DNA from: Schistosoma haematobium | Lineage: Eukaryota > Platyhelminthes > Trematoda > Strigeidida > Schistosomatidae | NCBI RefSeq assembly: GCF_000699445.3 | Contig: NC_067196.1 | Location: forward strand, 24,879,116-24,943,115 | DNA: 64,000 nt | Direction of reading: 5' to 3' | Part shown: piece after piece, positions 33,280-46,269 of the stretch | How the letters are laid out: every line of letters starts with the position of its first letter | Numbering within the stretch: position 1 is the first letter of the stretch | Made by a program: the position numbers and the translations under genes | The notes under the pieces: model-generated | What the model saw: only the letters and a program-made list of their open reading frames with translations | Database searches by the model: none | Told to the model about the DNA's origin: nothing

Positions 33280-36200
33280 TTTCTAATGTAGAGACAGAAA
33301 AAGGGAGTTATGAGGCATTGAAGGGGAAAAACTCGTGGTGTTGTCGACTAGTGACAACTTTCCGCCATTAGATCTTAGGTTTGAAAACCCACGCTTTTAT
33401 TGGAACAGCTGCAAAACATGTGACTAGAAACAAATACTTAAACTTGTATGTAAACTAAAATGGAAAAACAACGTAGCGACTCGGTTAGATATAAAATACG
33501 TCTTTTTGTATTGAGTATTTCTCCGCGATCACTAATTTCTGTTCTTTATACATAATGCTTTATTAAGCTCGAAGTCCCCGTCGTAAAAGTCATGATAAGT
33601 GAGTAAATACTAAACAAACGGTGTGTAGTTCTGTTCCATTGCAAACTGACCACTTGAAAACTACGACTGAACACTAGCAACTGCAAATGGTGTACGGCAA
33701 ACATACCGAAGTTACCGAGACGTTTCACGTTAAAGTCACTGTATGTAAACATTTCCCCACTCATTTCATTTTTTTATGCCTTAATTTTGGTTTTTGAGAT
33801 CACGACAGCATCAGTAGTAGTACGGACTGACTTTTCATGAAATAATTTGTATTTGCCAGTATAGAAAAAGGGAAAATTGTTTCACATCCACTGATGTTAA
33901 TGAAGTTAATCATTATCTAATTTCCAAACCCTGATTAGACAAAGTTTTAAGTGGTGGTCAGATGAAGTATTTCTTATTAAGACTAGTAAAATATAGCTCA
34001 TTATATTCTGTGACATTTAATGGAAAAATTTTGTTCAATGCATCTGACTGGTTTTCAGTCCTTTATGAGGGTATTTGTCTGTCAGGTATTTTTTTATATT
34101 TAATATGGTAATTTTCCACCAGTTTATGCAAACTTGATTATCAATTTAGCTCGCTAAAACTCTTTTTCAGCTTTTAATCCCACCCAGTGTTCACAATCGC
34201 CACCGCATATGGCTGGATTCATCCCGTCCATGACGAGTGGTTTCTCTGGGTTTCACTTCGTACATAAACTTCGAGAACTTATTACGTGAATAACCATCCC
34301 GATTTCATTTCATTTTCACTGTATATTTAAGCAAACTGTATTCCTGTTTTCGGGTATTCATTCTTTTCTAATTTTAATTAACAAGCATTACACATAGTTT
34401 TGCCTTACATCATTTTTATGAAATGTCAGATTATTTGTTTTCTGCGAAGTTATGCTCTCGGGGTTTTCATCAACAAATGTGTGCTTCCAAAAGGATTTAA
34501 CTGACATCAACCTTTTTTCTCACAAACAGTCTATTAACAATTCACTCAGAACTACTGACCGATTTCAAAATGATTTTTCTTTAGTTTTCATTTAAATGGT
34601 AGGATAATTCATTTCAACTGAATAGGCGCCAACAACACCTATCTGTCATGAATGCTGGACGATAATTACTAACATTCCTAATTTATGTAAAAAGTAACGA
34701 TGCCAAAATAATGTTCAGGATCGTATTCTTCCACTGATTTAAATGACAGTTGAATATCGGAACTAGGCTACGAAGATTGCTACACATTACATTTACTACG
34801 GTGTATAGGAGTTTACAACTTGGTAAATCAATTTGACGAATCTGAAAAGAGGTACACAGTGCCTGGTTGACATTGCGCGTATTCCCAGCGTAGCTAATTC
34901 CAAAAATGTGCTGTAAAGATTGAGCTCAACACGTTTATCTACTAAGATGCATTTGAGGTTTACCTGAGTAACTTGTGCTACATTGCCCCAAAGTCAGGCA
35001 CATCTCCAAAGGTCCTATTGAATAACGTTGTCTTCGGTACTAGGAAATCAACTCATTGACATTTACTGGTTAATACATACACATGCAAGTTCGTTATCTA
35101 TCCCGTTCAACAAAAAGAAAATACGAATCTGATTGTCTTAATGTTCTGTTCTTGAGACCTAGGATTCGTAGACTGGTGGTTAGTCTGATTGGTTGGGATA
35201 TATTTTTCAGATCTTGTGCCACTTTCTCAATCCGAATGATCGTCACCATAGTTGAGGAACTTCTGAAAGATTTTTCTCACTTATAAACTTGGGTAAAAAT
35301 AGAACAAATTTCGTAGCAGAAGGTCATCTCAGAAGTGGGACACCAAACTCGTACTCCGATGAACTTTACGTCCAGTCTAGTGTACATTCACTCCTGTAAC
35401 CTAAACTGCTAAGCTATCACCGCGCTTTGATTTCACGCGATAGTGGAAGCATACTACGACTACAAACTATTGGTCTGACAGAAGTCAGACAAGTCAGAAT
35501 TCTTGGCTGTGTTCGATGTAACGGTCGAAACTAGTTGGAGATTCTAAGTGACGTTGCAAAATATGGTTTGGCTATCGATTGACGCTCGTTAGTTCTCTGA
35601 TTGAGCGCCATCTTCCGATCTTACATTACCTCCACGGTTGGCTTCAAATACGTCCTCCTGCCCATACGTGATGTGAGTCCTTCGCTGCGCTGTCGTGATA
35701 TGAAGCAGCTAGTAACGATGGTAGACCGTGTGCTGATAACTGGGTGGTGTATATGTTGTAATTGTATGTACACTGGCAGTACCTATTTAACCTCTTACCA
35801 GGGTAAGGTGTTGTACTCGTTGACGTCAGTTGATGGCAGAACTACTAGTTAGCCGTTCTGTGCTGGGCTTGGTCATAACCAACTCGGTAGTTATCGGCTG
35901 CCAGCTCGTAAGTGTGGATATAAAGCCCACCAACGAAGCTGGGAAGTCACATTGTCATGTAAGTGATGTCAGATTGCTAGGCAGGCAACCTATCGTATTT
36001 TCATAAGTGGCTCGAATAAGAGTTGGTTTTACGTTGTATAAGATCACAAACTTGGCCAGTGTCTTGAAATACTGAAAGATTGTATCAGCAATGTATTTGT
36101 AACACTGTCTTAGATGTGGTTCGAGCAATGTATGCGTTGGCTGCGGGTTAGACGCTATATCAAGCGGACTACTCTATGCAAATTGATCTAAATACCCGTC

Positions 36201-36445
36201 CGCTTTACTGCGAGGCGTAGCACGTCCGGACATCAGGCGTCCTTTTGTTGGCGTGTGCGTTTTGCTATGGCGTCCCGAAAACTAGTCTGCTCACATTCCT
36301 GTTTTGAAGATGCACGGGACACTTGATCTTTGAGCTATGATTCTCCTAAACGTCTGCATTCCGTAAGTTAGTAGTTTATTCTTCGACATAACTTGTGGTT
36401 GACATCTAGGCATCTGTCATCGAGATAATTTTTCTTCATTTTCAG
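33280..36445. other. Upstream region of PNUTS; 5' exon expected but not found
   Basis: The first visible PNUTS exon starts at an acceptor in phase 0, so an upstream exon carrying the start codon must exist, here or outside. An ATG exon candidate at 36,337 with donor GTAAGT at 36,363 has the wrong phase and would put a stop in the next exon; it could only be 5' UTR. DNA at 35.5-36.2 kb is richer in G and C and may be repeat. Confidence 0.35.
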
Positions 36446-39400
36446 GCTGTCACAGAACCAACAAGATTACTTGAGGCTTACAGTGAACATTTGACGGACT
36501 CTGGTGGGATTATGCAGCAGTCCGTCTCTGCATTGGTAGAGTTGATGTCGTCGGCCAACCGTAAACTTGTTCCAAAATGCATTTCTTTGTGTATTATTGC
36601 TTCGTCGTCTCCAGAAACACAATTGCAGTTATGTAAAGATGGCGCATGGGAGATATTACTTAAATGGCTTCAAGAGGCCCTCAAAGAGGATAACTATGCT
36701 TTTTTGTTAGAGCTCTTAAAAGTGTACTTGCTACTTCCTGTGAGATTGGAGCAGCTTACCCAAAATGTTTGTCCCAAACTTATAAATTCTTTGACGAAAC
36801 GTTGTGATCATGAAGGTAATATGCCCTAGGCATAATTAGGTTTCTATAATAGAGGTAAAATCTGTGGCTGCTGAGATTGTAAAAAAATGGAAAGAAGTTA
36901 TAAGTTCTGATTCCCGTCAGTTGGTCTGTAAGTTAGGTTTGTATTACTTAATATATTTTCAGCAAATCATGTAAAAAGGAAAAAAGTAGAATCTGAAACA
37001 AAAACAATTAACAAAGATGCTCAGTCGCATGACCCGTTAAAAGATGAAAAGAAACGCCGGAGTACTGTTAAAATACCACCTAATAATATGCGGACAGCAG
37101 GTATGGAAGATACACCTGCACAACCCCAGCCTAAATCTAGATCAGATATATTCGCGAAGAAAAAGTAAGACCCGGTAGGGTTTCTTAATTTTTTATAAAT
37201 AGCAAAGTCGAGCATGATAAAAGTCTGACATCTGAACTCCCGATAGAATCCTTTCATCAAAAAATAACTGTTACTCCGACGGAATCTCGCAAAGGTTTTT
37301 TGACATTTAGAAATACAACTGGTACAAATTTCTTTCAGAGATTCATGAGAGTTCGGATTTTATCAATGCACTCACCACTTCTCCATGTCCCGTTGTTCGA
37401 AAGAAGAGGAAAATATCTCCTAAAATTGAGCCAGTTGTACAAACTGATCTCCATACTGTACGTCTGTTTATTAATATATTAATAGTTGTAGAGCAAAGAA
37501 GAAAATTATACGGAGTTATCTGATCAGAGCAGTGCATATGATTCATTTTCGAACTCCCCTAAGGGAATGGGCTCCAGAAAATCTTCATTGTCTAACATCT
37601 ATTCAACCTTCCCTGCTGATAATAAACCTAAAAAACGAGTTTCCTGGGCTGATGAGGACAAGCTACAGTCTTTCTACTATTTTGAGCTAGATGAGTCTGA
37701 GAGAGGTAAATTGAGATTATATTTAGGGTGCATACTTTTGTCTGTGATCTGTTTTCCTCACTCCTAAACAATAATGCTATATACATCATGTTTTATAGTT
37801 AATGTGAATCGAGTGTCCATTGAGGATATTCGTCGCAAGGAACATTCAATGGAACGTCAGCTTTTCAAACGATCCCACGAAGACACCGATGTCTATTCTC
37901 AGAAGGTAAGTTAAACTCGATATAGCTCCAAAGTTCGACGGCTTTAAGTATCTGAAGCTATCAATAATTATGAGCTTTTATAATTAAATTTAATATTAGT
38001 GATGTATATATTATCAAGTAATTGAAGATGTTTCTTCTTAAAGCTTTTTTATTTTAGGTTTTTATTTTATAACTTAATTTTCATTGAATATTCGTTTTAT
38101 CTTGAATTTTATTTCGATCTTATTGTACATGTGGTTTTCTTTGAAATAAAATATTTTTATTCGAATGATTAATTTTTTCTTGCAACTACGGTGGGTGGTT
38201 TATTCACAAAATATCCATAATTTTGTTCTACTTGAAAGGTTTCACGTTAGCAATATATCAGTCTCCACATTACTGTGTTAAAAGTTTTTTTAAGTACAAG
38301 TACTAGTTATCTGGTCATTGCACCAACTTATATTTTCCAAAATTCACCACACTCTGCAGACGGTCATATACTGATGTTTACTTCTGATGATATTTCTTTC
38401 AATTCTTGTCATCTGAGTGTTCGGCTAATCTTTTTCGTTAATATAAAGCATTCAACTACCACTTAGTCGTATATTTTGACTGAAATCTAGGGCACAATTA
38501 TATATGACCGTCATTGTAGAAAGCTGCATGTAAATTCTGATGTTATCACAAATAAGACTCCCTAGTTCGGATGTCAGTTTTAGATTGACTTGTACCTTCC
38601 GTTATAATCGGGTCTAACTCGTAACGCCCTGTGGTTTCTTACATTCTTAGGGTCACTTCACACACTCGGGAATCCGTGGGTTTGTACTAATTATATTACA
38701 GTAGAGAAATCAAGTGTGCATTATTAAACAATCAAGATATTAACATCACTTGCATACATAATGTAGATAATAACCATAGTTTGTACAATATGCCTTAGTA
38801 AGATTCTCACATCAATCATGACGGTCTTATGTTGTGTGGATGTTTTGCTCTTCTGAATTCTTAAGTACCAACATGACAACCTCTAATCGACTGATAATTC
38901 TCAAGTTACCTTGCGATTACTTCCAAGCTGAATTAAAAAATACGGTTGAGTGGATGACTTCAGTGTTAAAACTTCTGTAGTGATCTGACCAAACATTTTC
39001 TACCAAGATCTCGTATTTTGTTCTGTGAGCACGCGTCACTGTAGTTGTGAGAATGTAACACTTCTAGATGTGTCTGGAGCCGAAGTGACTTGCCTTAGAA
39101 CTGCAGGTGTGTGGCTGTATTGTGTGAAACACATCATTAGTTGTTTCGTTACATATTCAGGTGATATCTCATTCTGAATGCATTCATGTGTCCTAACGTA
39201 TAGTAGATTATCAGTTCCAGATATCATAGGCCCAAGTTACCTATCATAGTATTAATTGAATACCAACTGGCACGGTCTTCTTGTGAACTATTTGCGCGCA
39301 ACAAATTTCCTAAGACATTCTATCGTTTCACCGTATTGCCTAGATGGTCACTGTAACATCCACGAATTGTCAGCGGTTTCTTTTTGCATATTGAGGTACG

Positions 39401-40967
39401 TCCACTTGTGATGCTTCGATAATCAACCAAAACATGTCCTCGCGAAGCTTATTCACGCAATCCGAAAGCAATAAACATGAATTTCGTCAGCGGCAGCATA
39501 TGCCCATAAAATGTTTTTGCCTGGATGAAAGTTGAGGGAGTCGTCTCCACAGTCTTTGTCACACCAGCTGACATAATTAAATACTCAGGAAAATACTAAA
39601 GTGTCTTCAGAGATTATGTTAATAGATCTGAGTAACTGCTGATAAGCTGCGTCTTGCTATTCCTTGATCACTAATTTAGCTGTTCATTAATAAAACGTCT
39701 ATAAATCCGGTTGTGATTTTCCGGAGGACTGGCATACAAAATTCATGAGCGGACGAAACATTTCTGTTATAATACTAGTAAAAAGATTATAATCTGTAAA
39801 ATTGCGAATTGGAAATGTCTAGTTAAATATTCCCACAAGTATAAATTTTTGTCAAAGGAATCCTAAAGAGTCGGTTAGTATACTTTGGTGGAATAATCTC
39901 ATTAGGCTTACTTCCTTGCACAACGTGTTTATTCTACGCTCCTTATTTCCCAGAAGCTCTTCGTCGGTCATGTGAAATATCGACGATAAGCACAATTGTT
40001 CGTCAACGACCAAGCATGGAGTCTCAATAAGCTGACTAGTCGCTAACATTCCAATATGTCAATGTCTCAAGGTATTGGCTATCGAGTTCCTAAACAATAC
40101 GTCAGACTGGAGTCCTCACCCGCTTTTCCTGTCGTTTTCCAATTACTCTTGATTATGTTATAAACATGGATCAGGATATGTATGACTCAGTCATCAATGA
40201 TCGGCAAATATGATTGTGAACTTTTTAACATTCCACAATTATCTATACGTTTTTCAACGTATTCTTTTACTATCATTTTGTTCATTATGTTGGTCTGTGT
40301 CAGTATTTGATGTTTTTTTCTGCTTTAGTGAGATTTATACAATTTCATAAGTTTCCTTCCTATTTCAATTCCCCATAACAGTGGCACCCTCCTTGTCCAT
40401 TAGAACGACTTCTCTTGGTCGAACCAGGTTGTAAATCTATTGAACGTCAGATCCAATTAGAACGAGAACGTTGTGTTCTGCAAGCAATCTACTTTACTCG
40501 TGAAAGTATCCCATATAGTCCAGAAGAGCCTGATGCAGAAGTTGTGGAGCATATCGCTCCTCTTGATATACCATTGGATGATGTAAGTTTATTCTCCTTA
40601 CATAGTTACAAGCAGTAATTACTATAAGCTGAAAACACAACACATATTCACAGTTTCGTATGAAGATTGAGTGGTTTTAGAAAGTCTTACTCACTACCTT
40701 CTCGCGGTGAGGGTATTGTCCACAAATTGAGGGGGACGAAAAGTGAATATCTGGCATTTTAACTGGGTTGGTGGGTATAGAGGATCCAGCCAAGGGAGTT
40801 GGAAAACTCTGACTTCAAACCAATGGTGCACATGAGCTCCAGGATTCTGAGGGGAAAACGGTGTACAAACCTACTGTAGGTCACTGATCGCCATGCCATT
40901 GCATCTCCTAAAGTTGCTCCACTGCCTTGTGGACTAGACTTCTAAGTCTAATGCTCGAGGATTGATC

Positions 40968-41027
<60 letters not shown>

Positions 41028-44000
41028 TTATATATATATATAGCGTCTCCTTGTATGAATGTTTATGTTAAAATAAATAAGTGGTTTTGACACATGACAT
41101 CTTTATAATATATTACTGAACAAACACTTCAGCTGTCCAACGTATTATAAAAGTCCTTGAAAATGTATGCATTTAACTTGTTCCTGCTGCAGGATAATTT
41201 TTCAATAACGGGTTGGTTTAAAATACATTTCCAGAATATTCCATTGAAATCACTAAGTTTCCTCTATTGAAGGTGTTTTTGTTAATTTTCTTAATGGAAT
41301 TCTCTCGGTTGTCACAACATTCTGTCAGGATTTTAAATGTAAGCAAAGCTTTTTAACTGTTAACTAAAAGCTAAAATCTTTTATTCTCGACGTTAAGTCG
41401 GCCGAACCTATGATTCTCAAACTAAGATCCAAATGGATGACTAGTTAACATGATGACATTTAGTAATTCTTAAGATTTCATATTCAATTCTAAATCAGCT
41501 CCAATTAACGGTATTCGACTATCCCGAAATAACACACTTATTTTACGTATCAGTGCTTTTGAATGTACAACCACAAATACTTGGAGAATTACTGCTTACG
41601 AATTCTGTACAAGTCCCAGACCACCTGACTGACGGTAGTATTAATTATTAGTTTTCCCGAGCATATTTTACGTGAAAGTAATGTAACTGTAGCAATTAAA
41701 CAGCTATGTGTTAAGACAGTTATGATGTATTGTATGGATCCCATGATTCTAAGGGATTAAATGAAATTCAACAGTGTAAGATTCCCTTCAGGAGTATAAG
41801 GGAACTATTGGACAGCTTTTTGCATGTAAAATAAGATCACTATATGGGTTTTTTCAGTGTTGGGATCCATCATTTGGTTAACCTTTTTTTAAAGATAAAA
41901 TGTTATGTATGGTGATTTATAAGCATGTTTGATTTTTGTAACAAAAGGATGTGTTTCTTTGTCCACTAGTCACTTTATCTTGTGACATTCACTCGTGTTT
42001 TTGTAAAGTTGTATGTGATCCAAAAAATTAAATTGGAACCTAACTCGTCAACATATGTCTTTGCAACAAACGTCTAGAATGACAAAATATATTACTGTGC
42101 TCTGTGAAACAAATATTAGCAGTGACGAACTAAATTTCATCTATCTTACTTCAAAATATCTTCATTTTGTGGATTAGGTTAAGTTAATTGAAGTTTTTAA
42201 TTAGCAAAATCTTCAAATATCACAATCGTTCAATCAATCCGACTTTCACTTGCTCAGATGAACAATGTATTTGTCAAGTGTAAAGCTGTCTGAGAAATAC
42301 ATTGGTCAATAAGAAACATCAGCATAACTAATCTGGTTTGCCATCTGTTTGTCCACTTTCTGATGGTTCATGTTATTAAAATCTGCATCGTAAACAATGT
42401 TGATAATATTGCACTTCAGAAACAAAATTGTGTTACCAGTGCTTTCGTTTCAATCTGGATAGTGATGGTTATTGAAATCGGTCATTGCTTTTTGAAAGGT
42501 GCGATTGATAAATCTAATGACCTTTCCCATCATCAAGTTCATAAGTGCAATCAAAATGTCGAAATATAGATCTACTAATCTATTAAATGGACATATATAA
42601 TATGAATTAAGTGGACAATTTTCAACTAACCATAGACAGTTCTTTCGATCTGCGTTACCATTCCTCACATCTATTCATGACGTATGCCATGCAATGCTTT
42701 GTTGCACTTAACTAATCGAATAGTGTGTTACCACAGTTTGTTACTTTAAAATACAAAGAAACAATGTTCTTATCTTTAACACCTTGTTTGCGGAAACCAT
42801 ATTACAGATATTACTAAGCTGTGATCATGTTTTCGTAAACCACAATCGTAGAGGATAAACGACTATTTTCACTGACAAGAATCTAAAGATTTTTGTACCA
42901 AATAATTTGAAAAAAGACCTGAATTTCCTTAATACCTGGCTGAAACACATTTTCGTACCAACTTTGAACGTCTATTATGCATGTTGTCACTCTAATGCAG
43001 GATTAAGTATTTGCTGTCATTCTAAACTGAATTTTGATCGCTTTTTGATGGGATCGTATAAGGATTGCCTCGATTCAAACATTTTGTCATTTCTTGAAGA
43101 AGAGATAGATTGTGGTAAACGGGCTTGTATTTGAAGCACGAAGTACTGCAGTTCATCATATTTGTGTGTGGGCTGTGATACTGCCCGGGTGCCCAGACCA
43201 AAGTAGGTGATTTTCTTAGGAGGCCACACCCCGAGCCTTTGACCTAAAGGTCTAACCCACAAGGCAGTGGAGCATCGTGAGGAGATGCAGTCCGATGGTA
43301 GCCGGTGATTAACGATTAGCTCATACGCCATTTGTTCGTTTAGGATACTGGAGCCTATGTGCACCATTGGTTTGGAATCCGGTTAAAGCGCCGGACATTC
43401 GCTTTTCGTCCTCTCATTTTTGTAAACAACACCCCCGCCACGAGAAGGCAGCGAGTAGGACTTCCCTGGCAGAGGCTGTATACGCGTGACCGTGTGAGAG
43501 CATTTCGAGAGGAAGAGCGTACTATCCCCACTCCAATGTAGACAACACTGAAATGGAGATACATCCAGCTAACCAATCCTAAATAGGACGAAACGCGTGT
43601 CCTGGATTCCACTGTTAGCCACATCCATATATTTGGTCGAGTGTTTGTTCAATAACAGTTCACATTAAACGAATGTTAGTTATGCCTTTTCATAGTTTTG
43701 TTGGTATCACACAGATTAATTTCACTTTGTTTTATCCTCACATGCGTTTGGAAATCGACATTTTGTTTTCTTTTGCTTTATATATCGGTTTTTACCCATA
43801 AAATATCAATACTTCTCTTCCAGGCAAATTTGAAGCTAAACGTGTTTGCTTGCAGATTGGTTTTTCTTTTATTAAACTTATCATGTACCTGGTATATAAA
43901 CTAAATCAAATTATCTGTATTTTCTTCAGCTTACTGCCTACGAATCAATTGATAAAAGTTCTGAAGTTAATTCTGAGAGGCTATTAGTTATGAAAGATGC

Positions 44001-44047
44001 CATGGGAAATCCACAGGCGAGTTTAATCTCAGTAATTTTCTCCGTCG

Positions 44048-44098
<51 letters not shown>

Positions 44099-44982
44099 CT
44101 TATGCCTGTCACCCCTCGTGGAGTGTAGGCCGCCGACTTATTCTGGCTCGTGTTTTTTAGGAAGGTTCTTACTACGGGATGGGATTGCTAACCCCACACA
44201 CAACCTTCCTTCATCTTGACTTGGGACCGTCATTAGCTCGACTTTCCCCACTATTCATTCAAATTTATGCTTATTACTGTATATTTTGAGACTGTTGAAG
44301 CGGCTCTTGTAAGACAAACATATTTTAGTGTTCGTATCCTGTTTTGAATTCTAAAATTAAATTATCATTTCTCACCACAAATGTCATATTTTTCATCCGT
44401 GATCATACTTACATACACACACACACACAATTACATACATGTCTCATATAAATCACTGTGACCGGAATGACATGATATTAACTTTTCCAGACCTGTTTTT
44501 GATTGATTACACCTAATATTCTTGCCTTGTTACTTTGTATCATTTAAACTTGGGTTGATTTTTATTTGGTTATTTATTCTCTGAAGAAGTGGCTTGCACT
44601 GAGTCACGAAACATCGGAAAATCTTACTTTTCTACACATTGCGATATTACAAATATATTATTTTTATCTATAGCAATCTACTCAATGCTCAGTTTATTTG
44701 AAATTATCAATTCAAACTTTCGTGATGATACCTATGAAATAGGATGAATAATCCTTATTAGAGCTCTGTGTTCATAATTATTGTTTATTTACATTTTCTT
44801 AAGTTTATTCACGAATAGTTATCGTTTCAAGTTTGTTGATGTGACTAAATTCAAAAGTAACTTATGTAGACGTTTACCTGAATTGCTGCAATCCAGTCTT
44901 CGCTAGAGCATACAAAAAGGCATAAAGTGGTTTTGCCGAGATAATACAAAAAAAGTTATATGATATCAGCATATATATCTTC

Positions 44983-45029
<47 letters not shown>

Positions 45030-46060
45030 TATTATTATTATTATTATTAGCATTTGCTTTATGCTAATTTTCAACTTTAAGTGTTGGATTTTTGGAAAAT
45101 TCTAACCTAATAATTAAGCTATCTTGGTCCCAAATAAACGTATAAATTTAAATATAACTTCTTCATACAACTGTCTCACTAAACGATCATGTTTTCTAAA
45201 AACTCTAAAGTAATCGCTTCATTTGTTTGTTTTAACATTTCTTTATTTTTTAAATTGTCTTTTAGATGTCATTAAATCCCGAGGTTGCTAACCTTGTCAA
45301 GTCTCTGGCAGCCAATCTCACTAGTTCTCCATCTGATCTTGTTCAAACGATGCCACCTCAAATGAACCCCGTCTTAACTACAACATCCTGTTCTGACTTC
45401 AATTTACAACCAAATGCTTTTGTTCCTGTTTCTAACGACACAAAAATGAACGTAAATAGTCCTAATTCTGAATCGGTACGTGGAACTAACGCTCATTCTC
45501 CGATTGATCAAATGCTACAAAGAGAATTGTGGGAAGTTTTGGAGCAGAATTATCCAGACATTAATGTTCATGACTTAAGTGCGGAGCGCATTCGAGATCT
45601 ACTCGAACCGTTACGTGATCAACTCGTTGCTCGAGGTATTTTTCAGCTTCGTAACCCATGCCCACCAAAACCACCTCTTCAGTATCCTGACTGCCCAGTC
45701 GATCCTCCTGTCCCACGCCATGGCTTCCGTCCTCCTTTCCGTGGTCCTTCGCATATGCCTGTCCCCGTCCCTAGATCTGATTTTATACCACCCCATGGAC
45801 CAAGGTTATGTCCCCCTAATCCTTCTGGGTATGGTCCTCCGAATCGAATGCCTAACAGGCCATCCTTTCAGTCAATGAATCCCACCTTACCTCATCTCAT
45901 TCCTAATCCGATGCCTCCTTATAATGGTCCGCCAGCATCTCGAATGCCTGCTTATCCTCGTGGAAACTCTCATGCTAGGAATAATGGTCAGCCTTGTAAG
46001 TTCTTTCAACAAGGAGGATGTCGTAATGGTCACTCCTGCAACTTCATGCACTCTCGGTGA
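36446..46060 (+). CDS. PPP1R10: PNUTS / PPP1R10 homologue, PP1 nuclear targeting subunit (5' end missing)
   Basis: Ten exons join in phase: 36446-36815, 36853-36927, 36963-37164, 37203-37294, 37339-37457, 37492-37705, 37799-37905, 40382-40582, 43930-44016 and 45266-46060 (TGA), giving 753 residues plus an unseen N-terminus. Residues 1-149 match the helical TFIIS N-terminal (LW) domain. Residues 335-338 are the PP1-binding RVxF motif (RVSW in KKRVSWADEDKL), followed by YYFELDESER (348-357), which fits the second PP1 contact. SIERQIQLERER and the Pro-rich region follow. The tail holds a CCCH zinc finger (C-x7-C-x5-C-x3-H, last residues). PNUTS directs PP1 to chromatin and controls pol II phosphorylation and termination. 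Exon 9 ends at an unusual GC donor (CAG/GCGAGT); a GT donor 15 nt later also keeps frame. The introns contain retroposons and microsatellites. Confidence 0.93.
40670..41088 (+). repeat. GC-rich retroposon copy, 5'-truncated, with target duplication
   Basis: The element at 40679-41079 is flanked by AGTGGTTTT (40670-40678 and 41080-41088). It starts inside the family (AGAAAGTCTTACTCACTACC), carries the long-subfamily segment GGTTGGTGGGTATAGAGGAT, and ends TTAAAATAAATAA. A run of TA dinucleotides replaces part of its 3' region. Inserted in sense in PNUTS intron 8. Confidence 0.78.
40971..41042. repeat. (TA)n microsatellite inside the 40.7-kb retroposon
   Basis: About 72 bp of TA repeats with two TTTA interruptions near the end. 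It lies where other family members have about 100 bp of unique sequence, so it seems to have expanded in place. Confidence 0.9.
41090..43135. other. PNUTS intron 8 remainder, nothing recognised
   Basis: AT-rich intron sequence without exons or repeats I recognise. Confidence 0.35.
43140..43530 (-). repeat. GC-rich retroposon copy, short subfamily
   Basis: Minus-strand copy closely resembling the one at 62.95-63.38 kb: GATACTGCCCGGGTGC, GACCTAAAGGTCTAACCCAC, TGTGCACCATTGGTTTGG, GCCACGAGAAGGCAGCGAG. The segment between ATCCGGTTAAAGCGCC and the middle lacks the long-subfamily insert. Its 5' end breaks off at GAAGAGCGTACTATCCCC and runs straight into a hammerhead relic. Confidence 0.75.
43555..43625 (+). 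repeat. Hammerhead ribozyme relic (copy 4), best preserved
   Basis: Positions 43,563-43,607 keep stem I intact (ATCCAG with CTGGAT), stem II ATCC with GGAC around a TAAATA loop, GAAAC at 43,590-43,594, a short stem III (ACGC with GTGT) and the GTC cleavage triplet at 43,599-43,601. The catalytic box reads CTAACCA instead of CTGANGA, with G5 and G8 both lost, so self-cleavage is not expected. The layout is that of the Schistosoma Sm-alpha satellite/SINE ribozyme. Confidence 0.75.
44052..44098. repeat. (AT)n microsatellite
   Basis: About 47 bp of AT repeats in PNUTS intron 9, directly next to the 3' end of an RTE-like fragment. Confidence 0.9.
44097..44160 (-). repeat. Very short RTE-like LINE 3' end
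   Basis: The phrase ACTTATGCCTGTCACCCCTC, followed by GTGGAGTGTAGGCCGCCGAC, matches the start of the LINE fragment at 24.79 kb (ACTTATGCCTGTTACCTCTC, then GGAGCATAGGCCGCC). It is the reverse complement of the RTE C-terminus (GGLCS block) and 3' tail. Only about 60 bp remain. Confidence 0.5.
44500..44740 (+). repeat. Hairpin-bearing repeat, third copy
   Basis: Contains CTCTGAAGAAGTGGCTTGCA, then CTGAGTCACGAAACATCGG and GCGATATTACAAATAT, matching both arms at 17 kb, and continues CAATCTACTCAATGCTCAG as the left arm does. The inner stem is unchanged (GTGGCT with AGTCAC), and TCTGA/TCGGA keeps the outer stem with one wobble. Confidence 0.55.
44984..45049. repeat. (TTA)n microsatellite
   Basis: Some 66 bp of TTA repeats with one interruption in PNUTS intron 9. 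Confidence 0.9.
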
Positions 46061-46190
46061 GAAATACAACTATTTCCACTGCTGTTTCTTGTCCCTGGCT
46101 CTGTAAAAAAATCACTTGGATTTCGATTTATGCATTTTAATTGGAAAATATTAATCGCTATCACTACATCACTTAACTTTACTGGTTGTA

Positions 46191-46196
46191 AATAAA
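46191..46196 (+). terminator. Polyadenylation signal of the PNUTS gene
   Basis: AATAAA 130 nt after the PNUTS stop codon, followed by a T-rich stretch. A second AATAAA-containing site (TTTCAATAAATT) occurs at about 46,265. Confidence 0.6.
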
Positions 46197-46269
46197 ACGC
46201 TAAAGGTTTTGTATAGTTTTTTTACAATAGAATATTTATTTTATGGATTTCACTATGGGTTTTCAATAA

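Noticed and set aside
36337..36362. ATG exon candidate before PNUTS (donor GTAAGT)
   Set aside because: It ends in phase 2, while the next exon is read in phase 0; joining them creates a stop after about 15 codons.
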